The notes under the pieces are model-generated. The model had not been told where the DNA came from. It searched no databases and saw only the letters and a program-made list of their open reading frames with translations. This document shows, one piece after another, positions 25,471 through 36,830 of a DNA stretch of 64,000 nucleotides. The position numbers and the translations under genes are program-made. The DNA is from Symsagittifera roscoffensis. Taxonomy: Eukaryota; Xenacoelomorpha; Acoela; Convolutidae. Every line of letters begins with the position of its first letter. Positions within the stretch are counted from its first letter, which is position 1. The stretch covers positions 52,472,684-52,536,683 of the forward strand of contig NC_087064.1 in the NCBI RefSeq assembly GCF_963678635.1, in the 5' to 3' direction.

Positions 25471-26189
25471 CTGGGATTGAAAAGTAGTCTGTAAACGAAA
25501 GTAAACAGAAAAATACTCTAAATTTTTTTTTCACAAAACATCTCAGTTTTCGAATTCCAAAAAATAAATAAAAAAATAGATATCATTTAAGGTCTTTGAA
25601 GTTCTAAAACAAGTTTTGATCGCCCTTTTGTGATATAACTAACCTAATTTAAGAAAACTGGATCAATAGATAAGTTTTTATTTCGCTGGGGAAGCCGAAA
25701 ATTAAATCAAGTTTCGAAATTAGAAGTCGATCACAATTTTAATGAAAATTATACTTTTACTGTTCGAGGATGGATTTTGCCTTCGTCCTAACAAAAGGAA
25801 TAAACTGAACTTGAAAAGAAATCAAAGGTCAAACCGCGAAAAAAAAATTGAGCCCGAACAAATTTGAAGACTTTTCCTGATTAGAAGGAAAAAAAATCAT
25901 CACAGCTACGTTCATTTACTCTTAAAACTTAGAAAAGTTTTTAAAATGTAATATCAAATCTGAAAAAAAAAGTTTATGAAAACTAATGCTTAGCAAATGC
26001 ACTTAACAGACAGATTTTGAGATAATTTTTTTAAAAAATGCAAATTTCAGCAAAATTCTCTTGAAAAATTCATTTTGGTCGATTACAATTGATTATAATG
26101 AAAAAAAAAACTTGTTATGAAAATTATTCAAACTATAATCTTTTTTGGTGGAAAATAATCATTTATTTTGGGATTTTGTAGATACTGAC

Positions 26190-26198
26190 TATAAAAAG
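26190..26198 (+). promoter_or_regulatory. Candidate TATA box
   Basis: 'tataaaaag' lies 54 bases before the ATG at 26252, a plausible spacing for a short 5' UTR. A TATA match is common in AT-rich DNA, so support comes only from its position. Confidence 0.3.
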
Positions 26199-26251
26199 AC
26201 AAAATAACCAATTGTGATCCAGAGCGCTCAGTGCGGGTTCCTATACTTGTC

Positions 26252-26494
26252 ATGTACTTACTGTTTTTGGTCTCTTTTGGTTTTCAACCTTGTTCTGTAT
26301 ATATACTACTAATTGATTACCAATTACATGCAAAAAAAAATTTGCTGCCATCAATTCTGCAAGAAAAAAACTATCACGAGCAAATCATGACATTTGTTAA
26401 GCCCATTTTGGAGAAAAATAATTTAAAAGGCTTCTATTTAATTTTTGCTCGTTTAAATTCAGCAAGAAAAGGACACACGAATTTAATTTTTTAG
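26252..26494 (+). CDS. Possible small secreted or membrane protein, 80 aa
   Basis: Not recognised. The ATG at 26252 opens a frame whose first 25 residues are strongly hydrophobic (starting MYLLFLVSFGFQ, then SVYILLIDY), like a signal peptide or signal anchor. A hydrophilic remainder with 'EKNYHEQIMTFVKPILEKNN' follows. The stop is TAG at 26492-26494. A candidate TATA box precedes it. No splice sites are evident inside and no neighbour suggests a role. AT-rich hydrophobic frames can arise by chance, so this is a tentative gene. Confidence 0.3.
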   Translation: MYLLFLVSFGFQPCSVYILLIDYQLHAKKNLLPSILQEKNYHEQIMTFVKPILEKNNLKGFYLIFARLNSARKGHTNLIF

Positions 26495-26969
26495 AGATTT
26501 TTACTATATTTCAACGAATTGAAAATTATCAGTTTCACTTTGTTAATAAGTTTTAACTTGGTTACCCGGGTTGACTAAAAAAGTTCCCCTATCTTAGAAC
26601 TTCTAAAAATATTGTAGAAAATTACCGCTATTCTACTACTTTCCTTTAAAAAAGTTCTAAAATACTAACTTTTTTCTTCAAACTAAGATAGGGGTCATGA
26701 TGTATGCATTTTGATTTTTAGAAATCCAAACCTTAAATTTGACTTTTTTTCAATGCATCTTCAAGTTATACGTACATAAAGGAGTTTTATCATTAACCTT
26801 GTGATAAAAACCTCAATTTACTTTATCATCTTTCCTACGGCAAAGTTCAGCGACGTACTCGCAATGAGATTTCACGGTTATAAATGTAGTGAGTTTTACA
26901 ATTAATTGAAAATATTTTGTAATTAATTCAAAATAAAAATGTTTTTTTTTGTTATGTTTCACAACTTAC
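26495..26969. other. Intergenic or 3' end of the BEN gene
   Basis: Contains the inverted repeat at 26586-26694. The last exon of the BEN gene should fall here or further left, because its fourth exon ends in phase 1 at 26970. Candidate acceptors on the minus strand near 26835-26865 would add only a few residues before a stop. None is convincing. Confidence 0.4.
26586..26694. repeat. Inverted repeat with 12-bp arms
   Basis: 'cccctatcttag' at 26586-26597 is the exact reverse complement of 'ctaagatagggg' at 26683-26694. Inner partial matches ('agaactt' and 'aagttct') allow a longer hairpin. It resembles a very small foldback or MITE-like relic. Confidence 0.55.
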
Positions 26970-28780
26970 TTTTGAACTTGTTAATCCTCGTCGGCGATGG
27001 AAACTCTCTTCTTGTATTCCTATCTACCCGTGCAGGCTCCAAAACAAAATCTCCAAGCTCCTCATCGCTGAATAAAATGCCTGCTACTGCCCTTCCCCAG
27101 AGACCGGGGTCATTTGCACTGAGGGTAACCAAATTAGCATTGCAATGCAAAACTGGTTCCAGTGTATCCAATTCCCCGGGAACAGGTTGATCATGGTATC
27201 CCATTCTTGCAAGATTTGCGGACTAAAAAAAGCAAACTCACGAATCATTCACACTACCTTTCTAGTGCCCTAATAGATTACCACCATAGAAAGCTAAAAT
27301 TATCAGCTGCCCCGTTTCGCACTTACATTTTATATTTTGGGTCTCCGATGTGCTAATGAAACTGATGATGATCAAAGTCTCGCTCTAGGTTTTTTGAAGA
27401 CTCAAATATAACTTATAGATAAATGTCTCATTGAATCTTTCGTTTTTTTGGTTATCCTAGAAAAGTTTTTGCAAGACTTTCTGCTTACCACTTTTTGCAT
27501 GACAGTTGCATGTTTGGTCATCTCTTCGAGATTTCGTGTCAGCATAGTATCGATAGTTCTATTCAAGGTTGTTGTCGCAGTTGTCTGCTTTTGTACGGAT
27601 GAGTTCAAACAACAAACTATTTCTTTCAGTTCTGCTAGAATGCCTGTCAGGTTTTCACCATTTTGATTGTGATCTCCCCTCTAAACAAAAATGTCAAAAA
27701 TCACTGGATTTTCTCCAAATCAATGATTTCAATGCAAAACCTACGCAGCGAATTATCTTTTTTTCAACATAAAATAATTTTAGAACAACCAACCTGAACA
27801 ATGTTTACACCATAAGCTGCCTGCTCGGGAGTCACCAAGTTTTTTTTTGGCTTTGGAAGTGTATATGGCGTCGAAGTTGTTGTCCTTTTCACTGCTTTAG
27901 AGCTGCTTGCCAGAGGAATAGTTCTGTTCCCACCATGTATCTGTACAAAAACATTGAAATTCAAGTGCTTTATTTTTTTGTTTTTCATAAATTTCAGTTT
28001 AAAAATTAAAAATCGTAATTGAATGATTTTTGATGAAAGAAGAAACGTAATCCAGTCAGATGAAGCACTTTTCAAAAACACAATGAAGTCAAAAACACAA
28101 TGTATCTGTACAAAAACATTGAAATTCAAGTGCTTTATTTTTTTGTTTTTCATAAATTTCAGTTTAAAAATTAAAAATCGTAATTGAATGATTTTTGATG
28201 AAAGAAGAAACGTAATCCAGTCAGATGAAGCACTTTTCAAAAACACAATGAAGTCTTCGCCACGTTCATTGATTATTGAACAAATTGGATTTAGAAGGCG
28301 AAAGAAAAGTTTTATGTTAAAGAACGAAACAAACTAAAATTTTTATTTTTAGTTCAATTTCCGCCGTCAAACTTGATGAAAATCACTCACCACATTAACT
28401 AGAGGGCTCTCGGTGATATCGTAATTTTCCTTTCCCAAATACTCTGCGACATCTTGAGAAGTTAAGTTTACGGCCTCATCATCGTTATCCTCCAGATGCT
28501 GAAGCGTAATATCAGCCAAGCTCTGCTCCGCCTCTGTTTCTATGTTGTCATTAACAGCTGGAGACAGGATCTCGTTGGCTGGTTTTGGTAGATAACATGA
28601 ATTTGCTCTAATTTGATAAACTGCTTCTCTTAAAAGTTGCAAATAATTTTCAACTGCTTTATTCGATAGTCGCTCTGTTTTGTCGTATATATTCACACAT
28701 AAATAACAGTTTTCCTTGCTATATTTTTCAAAGACAAAAGGCGTATGAGTTTTAGCCCTTCTCATAAAAAGCTCTATCAA
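26970..28780 (-). CDS. Spliced BEN-domain-like gene, four exons visible
   Basis: Exons on the minus strand: A 28780-28391, B 27940-27794, C 27680-27489, D 27222-26970. All introns are GT-AG (donors GTGAGT, GTTGGT, GTAAGC, GTAAGT; acceptors tttttgtacag, tttgtttag, ctttttttag), and exons A-C join in phase 0, which strongly supports the model. Exon A may begin at the acceptor ttatttag or at the ATG at 28765. Exon C is rich in polar residues ('LKEIVCC', 'TATTTLNRTIDTML'). Exon D contains 'DPGLWGRAVAGILFSDEEL', matching the conserved RxLxxxLFxxEEL stretch of BEN domains, which bind DNA or chromatin partners in animal transcription regulators. Exon D ends in phase 1, so at least one more exon is missing from the model. 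An upstream exon is possible. Protein role is inferred from family only. Confidence 0.6.
27935..28255. repeat. 165-bp tandem duplication across an acceptor site
   Basis: 27935-28099 and 28100-28255 are nearly identical, both starting 'atgtatctgtacaaaaac' and containing 'gatgaagcacttttcaaaaa'. The duplication copies the polypyrimidine tract and acceptor of exon B of the BEN gene, so the intron has two potential acceptors 165 bases apart. The long minus-strand ORF over this region is mainly intron. Confidence 0.85.
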
Positions 28781-29690
28781 CTAAATAAGGCTTTATTTTA
28801 AGTAAAGTGTCTATTGACTATTTATCTGATTACACACTTGCTTCACTTCTTTCGGTTTATACGTTGATTCAGTATTATGATTTTTTAAATGAAAACCATT
28901 GAAAACTTGTGATTTTTTGAGATTGATCAATCATCCTTCAATTATACAATACCTGCCATTTGAACTTTGATCGCTCACATTGTTCAGCTCTACCAGCAGC
29001 ATGCCACTTTCTAATATTGTTCTATCGATCGTGTGCATCTGCACGGTCAATGATTGCCCTCAATAAACTATAACTTTTTTCTTATAATTTGGTTATCGTA
29101 ATCATTTTTTCTATGAGCAACAGTTCATCAAACACTCTAGTTTCTATGCGGTTGCCAATTGGACTTGTTGTTTGCTGCTACCATCGACAAATTTTTGTAA
29201 GAACTTAAAAACTGATCTTTCCTTATACTTTTTTAGTACAATTTCATGTTCAATGACAGCAGATAAATTGAAATTAGTATGCGTGCTGCTTATGCTAGTT
29301 TTTCATATCGTATTGTTCGTACTTAAGATTCCTGTAAGATAAAATACTTTGAGGAAAAATTTAAAAAATTTATCAAGTTGTTTTGCAACTCAAAAAAATG
29401 AAAAAGACAATCATTAGAGTATGTGGTTGATTATTCTAGAATATTCTAGAAACCTAAGAAGAAAGATAAGAAAAAATTGGATTGAGTTACATCAAAACTT
29501 TTTAAATAAAATACAATAAACGATTACACAGAAACTCAAACCTACATACACCCACAAAACATGTCAAGTTACGTTCTTGTATTCACATAAAAACATAAAT
29601 ACATTGCATAAGTTGCAAACTTCATGGTACACATACAAGATATAGTAATACATACTTTCTTACGTACATACATAAATACACTCATACTGC
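28781..29690. other. Non-coding part of left arm
   Basis: No gene recognised. The sequence includes 'tcgatcgtgtgcatctgcac' and pieces mirrored at 36.9-37.5 kb. It may hold the 5' flank or an upstream exon of the BEN gene, but no convincing exon was found. Confidence 0.5.
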
Positions 29691-30221
29691 ATGCATACAT
29701 ACAAACATATACACATAAACACAAGCTTCCATACATGCATATAAACACAAGCTTCCCTACATGCATACATACAAACATACATACATACATACATACATAA
29801 ACAAATACACACATATTTATATTCAAATATAAATAGTACTTAAATACATACAAACAAAAAACATGCAAACATACAAACATGCCAAGATGCATACATACAC
29901 ACATACATAAAAATATACATACAAACCTTCTTAAGTACATACGCTTATACATACACCCAGATATACATACATGCATACATGCAAATGGATATGAATACAT
30001 ATGAACATACACCTATAAAGTCTTACTAAAAACATTCATACAAACAGACATACAACAATTTATACATACACACACACTTAAATACATAAATAAATACAAA
30101 CACGAATGGATTCATACTTATTTACAAACATACATTCATACATACATACATACATGAATACATACATACATACATACATAAATACATACATACATACATT
30201 CATACATACACACATACATAC

Positions 30222-30252
<31 letters not shown>

Positions 30253-30278
30253 CATACATACATACATACATACATACA

Positions 30279-30312
<34 letters not shown>

Positions 30313-30430
30313 CATACATATATACATACATACATACATACATTTTTATATACATATATACATTCATGAATACATCGAAACATACGTAGATACCGACAAA
30401 AATACATAAATTCATACACTCATAGAAACA
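29690..30430. repeat. (CATA)n microsatellite, left arm
   Basis: Nearly pure catacatacata from about 30126 to 30350, with degenerate CATA/CAAA repeats on both sides. Reads as Tyr-Ile-His-Thr or Met-Tyr-Val-Cys peptides in several frames, so the ORFs here are artefacts. The complementary (TATG)n tract lies in the right arm. Confidence 0.95.
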
Positions 30431-31117
30431 TACACACACATTCATAAGTCGAATGCAAACAAACTACCATACATAGATAAGTTTGTAATACAAACATTTT
30501 TGTAATATGTCTGTTATCCCAAACTAATAGTCCAACAGTATCAAACCTGAGCTCAAAAATTGACCAGTGAGTCGTGAGAAGCATTTTATTTGTCGTTTGA
30601 AAAACTCCAGTCTTACTTAATTGCATAGGATGTGAAATTTTTAAAACAAATTGCTGAAAACTTGTTGTTGGACGGTCCAAATAGAGTCGTTTCACATATC
30701 AAAATACTGCTTGCATCTAAATTTTTCAGTTTGCTTGAAACTTTAAGACAGTGACTAAAGAATGCAGTAGTGTTGGTTTGACTTATAGTATCTAAGGAAA
30801 CTAATTTCAACCAAGATAAAATTAACGTTGAAAGATATGTTTTTGAAAATGAAAAAGCTGATAAAAGCTGTTTTTGAAAAAGCTGTTTTTGAAAATGAAA
30901 AAGCCGATAAAAGCTTTGTTTTGTTTAATTGAGACCACATCTTGTCTAACTTTTGATCTTTTAAAATATTATTTTATCGACTGTTCTTCATTTTTTGAAA
31001 AAATTAATTAAACATAGCATAGTTTGTGGTTCGCATTCATATCTTGTATTCAGCGGCTAACCTAAAGTGTACACATAAATTTCCACATGTTCGATTGAGA
31101 TTTCTGATTAGGTAAGG

Positions 31118-31764
31118 ATGTCAGTTCCAATCAGACAATTTTTCACAAAGAAACTCTTTACATTTCAATCTGAAATAAAAAAACATGAGTTTGTGAATCT
31201 GCTGGGAAACTTATCCAATTTTTGCTACGCTATGTATGATCTATCACTGACTGACAAGCGAATGGTTCGAATAAACTTGAACTTTTTGTAAGCGTTTGAG
31301 ATGTTTAATTCTTACGCTTGTATATATAGGCATGTGTAATTGTTCATTTCTATTTATATATGTTCAGAAGTGCAACAATAGCTAGAAGTAAAGCCGCAAA
31401 TCGAACTCAGTCTAGCTTTAATTCCTTGTTCATCAAGATTTTTCTAGAACTTTTCACTAGGTATTGTATCTGTACTATGTTCAAACCAGATACCATAAAT
31501 TATTTTAATTATGTGTATGCGTGTATATTACCTGTTCGATTTTTACATGTTTTACGGTTTGCTTGCATTGAAAAGGTTATAACAAAAAAGATGCATAAGC
31601 ATGATGTTTTCAATCAGTTTGCGAATCAATTTAGCATATATAACTGTAATTGGATATACTATTTGATGTCAAAATCAAATAAATTTATTCTTTTAACTTC
31701 TCTTCATTATTCAAGATTGTTTCATCGGATGCTAAATGGGTACAGATTGTCAATCAGGTTTTGA
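31118..31764 (+). CDS. Two-exon candidate gene, 188 aa (left-arm copy)
   Basis: Not recognised. Exon 1 runs from the ATG at 31118 to 31287, with donor GTAAGC. An 80-base intron ends in 'atatatgttcag', and exon 2 runs 31368-31764. The two exons join exactly in frame (170 + 397 bases, 189 codons including stop). Exon 1 begins MSVPIRQFF and contains 'EFVNLLGNLSNFCYA' and 'LSLTDKRMVRINLN'. Exon 2 continues with 'ARSKAANRTQSSFNSLF'. The last 80 residues are aromatic-rich and AT-driven, so the true 3' end may lie elsewhere. The right-arm mirror copy (33026-32640, minus) has changes in 12 or so of 55 residues of exon 1 and stops in exon 2. No promoter or family evidence. It may be part of the mobile or duplicated unit. 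Confidence 0.4.
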
Positions 31765-32639
31765 ATACGTAAAATTAGTGCATGAATTTAGGCGTTGTAG
31801 CCAAATCTTGTTTTATGCAAGCATGACTAAAGTCTACTTTGTATCATTGTTATTGTATGTATACATTTGTATATAATAGTTCATATGCTTAAATTCAATT
31901 ATGTGTTAAAAATTATACCATCAGAAGTGCGATTTTAGGTGGAAAAATAAATCACTCATTCATTTCTTATTCTAATTAATCTCATACGTGCAATTCTGTT
32001 TAGAAAGACAACTGATAATTACAATCCTTGAAATTTTTGTTTCAGAATTTTACATAGATCTCACTAGGTATTTCATACATCATTTAAATAAACGAGTGAT
32101 TATTAAAATGCGGGTAATTAAGTGACTAAATTTGTTTGATTTTGTTTTCATTCCAATTTTGGGCTTACGCCTGTTTGGCTTTATTTATAATTGTATTAAT
32201 TAAATATCTCGGAGTGATTTTGACTTAAACCTGTTTTGTTAGGAAAAACCTTGTTTGTGTCACTTCAACGTATTTTTTAAATGAACAGAAATATGAACAG
32301 TTTATAAATCAGTACATTAATTTTTTTTCGTTTTGGATAAATGATGCTGTGTGTGAGTGTGTTTTAAATATTATTTCTTATATTTGCTCAAGTGTTCAAG
32401 TTTTTGTTTAGGAACGCCTATAAAGAGTCCTAATCTCTGTTGATAAACTTGCAACACGCTGCTTTTACTGCTGTTGTCACCATCAGTTTTGCTTAAAATT
32501 CATCTCAAAAACAAGGCTAGAGCTTAGATTTGAGCCCTTCATTAGCAGGTCTTAAGCTTTTTCAGTTTTCGTCAGTTTTGTTATTTTTTGATAACTCAAA
32601 ACCTTGCATGTTTCGCCCAAAGTTTGAAAATGTTTCGCC
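31765..32639. other. Spacer between inverted arms
   Basis: The centre of the inverted duplication. I see no gene and no mirrored match inside it. AT-rich, with simple T-rich runs. Confidence 0.5.
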
Positions 32640-33026
32640 CATTACTTTGTGGTATCTGGTTTGAACATAGTACAGATAAAATACCTAGTGAAATGCTCTC
32701 GAAAAATTTTGATGAACAAGGAGTTAAAGCTAGACTCAAATCAATTTTTGGCTTTACTTCTAGCTAATGTTGCACTTGTGAAGATGATATATACATAGAA
32801 ATGAACAATTACACATACCTTCATACACAAGCGTAAAAATTAAACATCTTAAATGCGTAAAATTACAATTCAAATTTATTCGAAACATTAGCTTGTCAGT
32901 CAGTGAAAGATCATACACAGCGTAGCAAAAATTGGATAATTTTCCCAGCAGATTAACAAACTCATGTAAAATTATATCAGATTGAAATGAAAAGGGTTTC
33001 CTCGTGAAAAATTTTCTGATTGGAAC
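32640..33026 (-). pseudogene. Right-arm copy of the MSVPIR two-exon candidate
   Basis: Exon 1 is still open from the ATG at 33026 ('MSVPIRKFF', 'EFVNLLGKLSNFCYA'), but the donor has changed from GTAAGC to GTAATT. The exon 2 counterpart ('SATLARSKAKN' followed by a stop) is interrupted. Differences from the left copy are mainly non-synonymous, as expected for relaxed selection. Confidence 0.45.
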
Positions 33027-33267
33027 TGACATCTGTACCCAATCAGAAATCTCAATCGAACATGTGGAAAATTATGTGTAGACTTTAGATTAGCCGCTGA
33101 ATACAAGATGTGAATGCGAACCACAAACTATGCTATGTTTAATTACTTGTCCAAAACTGTTCAATTTTCAAGAAAAGAAGAACAGTCGATAAAATTAATA
33201 TTTTACAAGATCAAAAGTTAGACAAGATGTAGTCTCAATTAAACAAAACAAAGCTTTTATCAGTTTT

Positions 33268-34225
33268 TTTTCCAATTCTTTATTAGACTTCTTCTGTTTT
33301 TAGCACAAAAATGACGCCAATGCAGGTGCGTACGTACTTTATTTGGTCCATAATCTTACCCGTTTCAATTAACTGTTTGCATTCCGTTACCGCAAACGTT
33401 TTAAAAATGTATGTAAAATTTGTTAATTAATCATCCTAAGAACGCACTATTTTTCAAACGACTCGTCACGGAGATTTCTTTTCCTTATTAGACAACAATT
33501 GAAATCAAATAATGATAAATGGATCACTTTAAATCACATATTTTCCAATCAAGTTCCTAATTTTTTTCAAAATTTGGATTAAAAGACCATGAGAAAAGAT
33601 GATTTTTTGATCAGTGGAGGTTATATCATCGATTCAGCGCAAGCATCCAAAGTTATGCTAATCAAAGATCTAAGATCTCCTCATGATAGCGTTCCTCTAT
33701 GGTACAACCAACTTGGATCTCTCCAGGAAGTCGAGAGGCCCGAGTCGGCCTGGGAATCGAGCGACTAGCTTCACCTTGTTACTCTCGTTGCAGATACCAG
33801 TCCAACAGTGAGCCCTTGGTGTAGTCGGCAGACAGCCGATATTAGCCAATTAGAAACGCCAGTTGTTCCCAAAAAGAAAAAGAATGATCGAAACTCATCA
33901 CTCTGTTATGAGTCGAGTCAATATGAACAATTTCCAGCCTGTTTTGTGCTGCATTGTTCTGACAGTTGAGTTGAAATGAATACTTAAGGCTTAGCTGTTT
34001 GTTTTGTAATCTAAATAAAACAAAACAAAATTAAAAAAAAACTTCTTTCTCTTTAATCTTGCAATTTAGATTCATGTCTGAAAAAAGGTTGTTCTAGAAT
34101 ATTTTAAATTGCGAAAAAAGATTTGGTGGTTTATTTGCACAAATTTAAAATTTTCCGAAAAAGTTCCTTTTCTACTTGAAAAAAAATGAGTTGAACATCA
34201 CAGATTTTTGAACATTAGCTTAGAA
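33268..34225. mobile_element. ~0.96 kb insertion in right arm, possible retroposon
   Basis: Absent from the left arm, where the flanking bases are nearly contiguous. The core at 33610-33860 has higher GC ('aggcccgagtcggcctgg', 'ggtgtagtcggcagacagcc'). It ends 'ctaaataaaacaaaac' plus an A-rich tail near 34010-34040, which resembles the 3' end of a non-LTR element or SINE. No reverse-transcriptase frame and no clear target-site duplication were found. Confidence 0.4.
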
Positions 34226-34589
34226 CAACTTTTCATTTTCAAAAACATACCTTTCAACGTTAATTTTATCTTGCTTGAAATTAATTTCCTTAGATACTAT
34301 AAGTCAAACCAACATTACTCTACTCATTACTCACTGTCTTAAAGTTTCAAGCAAACTGAAAAAATTAGATGCAAGCAGTATTTTGATATGTGAAACGACT
34401 CTATTTGGACCGTCCAACAACAAGTTTTCAGCAATTTGTTTTAAAAATTTCCCATCCTATGCAATAAAGTAAGACTGGAATTTTTCAAACGACAAATAAA
34501 ATGCTTCTCACGACTCAGTGGTCAACTTTTGAGCTCAGGTTTGATACTGTTGGACGATTAATTTGGGATATCAGACATATTACAAAACT

Positions 34590-35700
34590 GTTTATCACCA
34601 GTTTTTAATTTTTTGAGGAGGAAAAGAAAGTACCAAATCGGGTAGATGACTTGGCTGAAAATTGACAGCTGGCCTGTCTTTGAAAATCTCGGCGTGTGAA
34701 CTTTGCATTGTACAAAAAAAATTATGCATGTAGGTTTGACTGTATTTAATTGGATATATTTATATGGATATATGCAAAACGTAATGAATTTATTTTTGTG
34801 TGAATACTTATAATTATCTATGAACAAAGGCATGTAAATAGCTTTTATGCATGCGTGTATGTATGCACGTTGATGTTTCTATATGTATGGTTATGTTTTC
34901 ATGCTTATCTTCTTGTGAAACCAAATTAATTAAAACTAAAAGAATAACTATAACCCAACTTTGTTTTTTCTAATGTTTCTAGTTTTTCTTGAAGTTTTAA
35001 CAAGATAATATGTGCATAGTAAATGTGTATGTATATATGATGTGAGTATGTGGGTATTAAGGATGGTGTTTATCTATGTAAAAGTGTACAGCTTTTAGCA
35101 TGTATGTATGTAATTAGTCATGTATGTACATGCAAGTCGTGTGTATTCATTTGAGTATTTGAAAAATTTATGTATATTTGTATGTTTTCATTCAGTAAGA
35201 ACTCTTTACTGCATGTCTGCTTGACTGAGCGAAGGATTTGAATATTTGTTTTTGTGGGAAAGTATTTTCTTAAGTCTACAATCAATTGAAAATTTGCTTG
35301 TTTGTAAAAATGTACGAAACTATGAATAAAGTTTTGTCTGTTTAAAAGGAAGGCGTGTACGCATGAGTAGCTGCGAGCTCGTAAAAGCTCGATTCATATC
35401 TGTTTGCAGGCAAGTACTTATGCATGATGATATATAAGTAAGAAAGGCATGTATATAAGACTGTATGTACATACGTATGAATGCCAGTCTGTAATGCGTG
35501 ACTCTTTTTGTCTGAATGTGTGTATATTCGTTTTGAATGTGTGAATTGAATGTATGTTGGTTTTGTGTTGATATGTGGTTGTATTTCGTAGGTCAAAAGA
35601 AAGATTTTTAAAAATCTTTCCTTCTGCGTAAGCAAATTTTTTCGTACAACTGATTGTAGGTTTAAAAGTATGTTAGCAAGTTTGTAAAACTGATTTTTTT
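34590..35700. other. Right-arm region without left-arm match
   Basis: AT-rich, with many dispersed 'atgtatgta' pieces. The ORF at 35342-35791 (minus) is rich in His-Thr-Tyr simple-repeat translation and is not supported as a gene. Confidence 0.45.
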
Positions 35701-35901
35701 TATTGTATGTTTGCACATACTTATTTATGTTTGATAGTTTTTTTTGCATTCTACTTATGAATGTGTGTGTAGGTTTGTATGAATGTATCAATTTATGTAT
35801 TTCTGTCGGTATCTACCTTTGTTTCGATGTATTCATGTATGTATTCATGTATGTATTCATGTATGTATATATGTATGTAAGTATGTATGTATGTATGAAT
35901 G

Positions 35902-35956
<55 letters not shown>

Positions 35957-36092
35957 GTATGTATGTATATGTGTATGTATGTATTCATGTATCTATGTGT
36001 GTATATGTGAATGTAAGTATGTATGTATGTATGCATGTATGTATGTTTGTATGTATGTATGTATGTATGTATGTATGTATGTATGTATGTCG
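35700..36092. repeat. (TATG)n microsatellite, right arm
   Basis: 'gtatgtatgtatg' repeats with short interruptions, the mirror of the (CATA)n tract at 29690-30430. ORFs over it encode Met-Tyr-Val-Cys repeats and are artefacts. Confidence 0.95.
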
Positions 36093-36690
36093 TGTAAAAA
36101 TATCGATACAAAAATGAGAGGACCTAGCATGATGCTAACTGTTTTAAATCCTGCTAGTGACCAAAGCGTGAATGCGAAAACTTGGATCATCTCAAACATA
36201 TATTGAAAGAAAGTTCGAACTCTTACTAACACAATTAGTTGTAGATGAGTAATCTTATAATTGCGTCAAAAAGCCACCGTGTTTTGAAAGGCAATATCGT
36301 CATCAGGGAAACAGACAAAAAGTCATATTTATTTTTAAAAAATTCAAAGGTTAATTTTTTGAGAAAAAACTTAATCAATGAAAACTGATAGCGCTCAAAA
36401 GTTTTGAAAAGAGGCTCTAGCTAAGACTAATTTGACATTAACTACAAGATTTTGAGAAATTCTCATCAGATTAAAGTATAAAATTTAACAGTTATTTAAT
36501 TGTATAATTTTGTATTGGAAAACGCAAAAAGTTTGGTTGCTCAATGTATAACCCTGAATTCATTTAGAGTTTTGATTTTCTATCCATAACTTGTTTTAGT
36601 TTGTCTTTCGGCTTTTCGGAGTGAATTTGTCCTAATTTGATAAACTGCTTCTCTTAAAAGTCGCAAATAGGTTTTCAACTGCTTTATTCG
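36093..36690. repeat. Direct repeat D, copy 1
   Basis: Starts near 'aatatcgatacaaaaatgag' and includes 'gcatgatgctaactgtttt' and 'gtagatgagtaatc'. It ends in a fragment of BEN exon A. The same order recurs at 38141-38770, about 2.05 kb downstream. Confidence 0.75.
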
Positions 36691-36692
36691 AT
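36603..36692 (-). pseudogene. BEN exon A fragment 1
   Basis: Matches part of exon A of the minus-strand BEN gene ('ctaatttgataaactgcttc' and 'ttttcaactgctttattcga'), in the same orientation. It is cut off directly by a (TATG)n tract. Too short to be functional. Confidence 0.65.
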
Positions 36693-36830
36693 GTATGTAT
36701 GTATGTATGCATGTATGTATGTATGAGTAGTATGCATGTATGTATGTATGTAACCTTGTGTCTATGTAGATATGTTTGTATGTATGCATGCAGTATGTGT
36801 GTATGTATGTATGTACGTAAGAAAGTATTT
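36690..36830. repeat. (TATG)n microsatellite, second tract
   Basis: 'gtatgtatgtatgcatg' repeats joined at the left to a BEN exon fragment. At the right, the sequence mirrors 29570-29700 in the left arm. Confidence 0.85.

Larger units (their letters stand above)
24237..26185. other. Intergenic, no gene seen
   Basis: AT-rich non-coding sequence. Short ORFs on both strands (24503-24717, 24883-25198) have no domain, signal or context support. It contains the palindrome at 24869-24890 and a C-rich patch at 25345-25470. Confidence 0.55.
28729..31500. repeat. Left arm of large inverted duplication
   Basis: Successive blocks recur in reverse complement, in mirrored order, at 32640-37775. Examples: 28729-29060 matches 37440-37775; 29090-29700 matches 36780-37420; 30540-30960 matches 34220-34560; 31000-31300 matches 32820-33140; and 31366-31500 matches 32640-32775. 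The arm begins inside exon A of the BEN gene. Identity is imperfect, with many substitutions and indels. Confidence 0.8.

Noticed and set aside
27764-28246. Single 160-codon minus-strand ORF
   Set aside because: Only about 49 codons are exon B. The repeated part is the duplicated intron, as shown by GT-AG sites and phase-0 joins.
29569-30445. Long ORFs rich in Met-Tyr-Val-Cys and Tyr-Ile-His-Thr
   Set aside because: They are translations of the (CATA)n microsatellite, open in several frames on both strands.
32760-33032. 90-codon minus-strand ORF as an independent gene
   Set aside because: Only its first 55 codons match the left-arm exon; the rest reads into the intron counterpart with a weakened donor, so it is treated as a broken copy.
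35703-36232. 167-codon plus-strand ORF
   Set aside because: Most of it is translated (TATG)n; the rest is a dispersed direct repeat.
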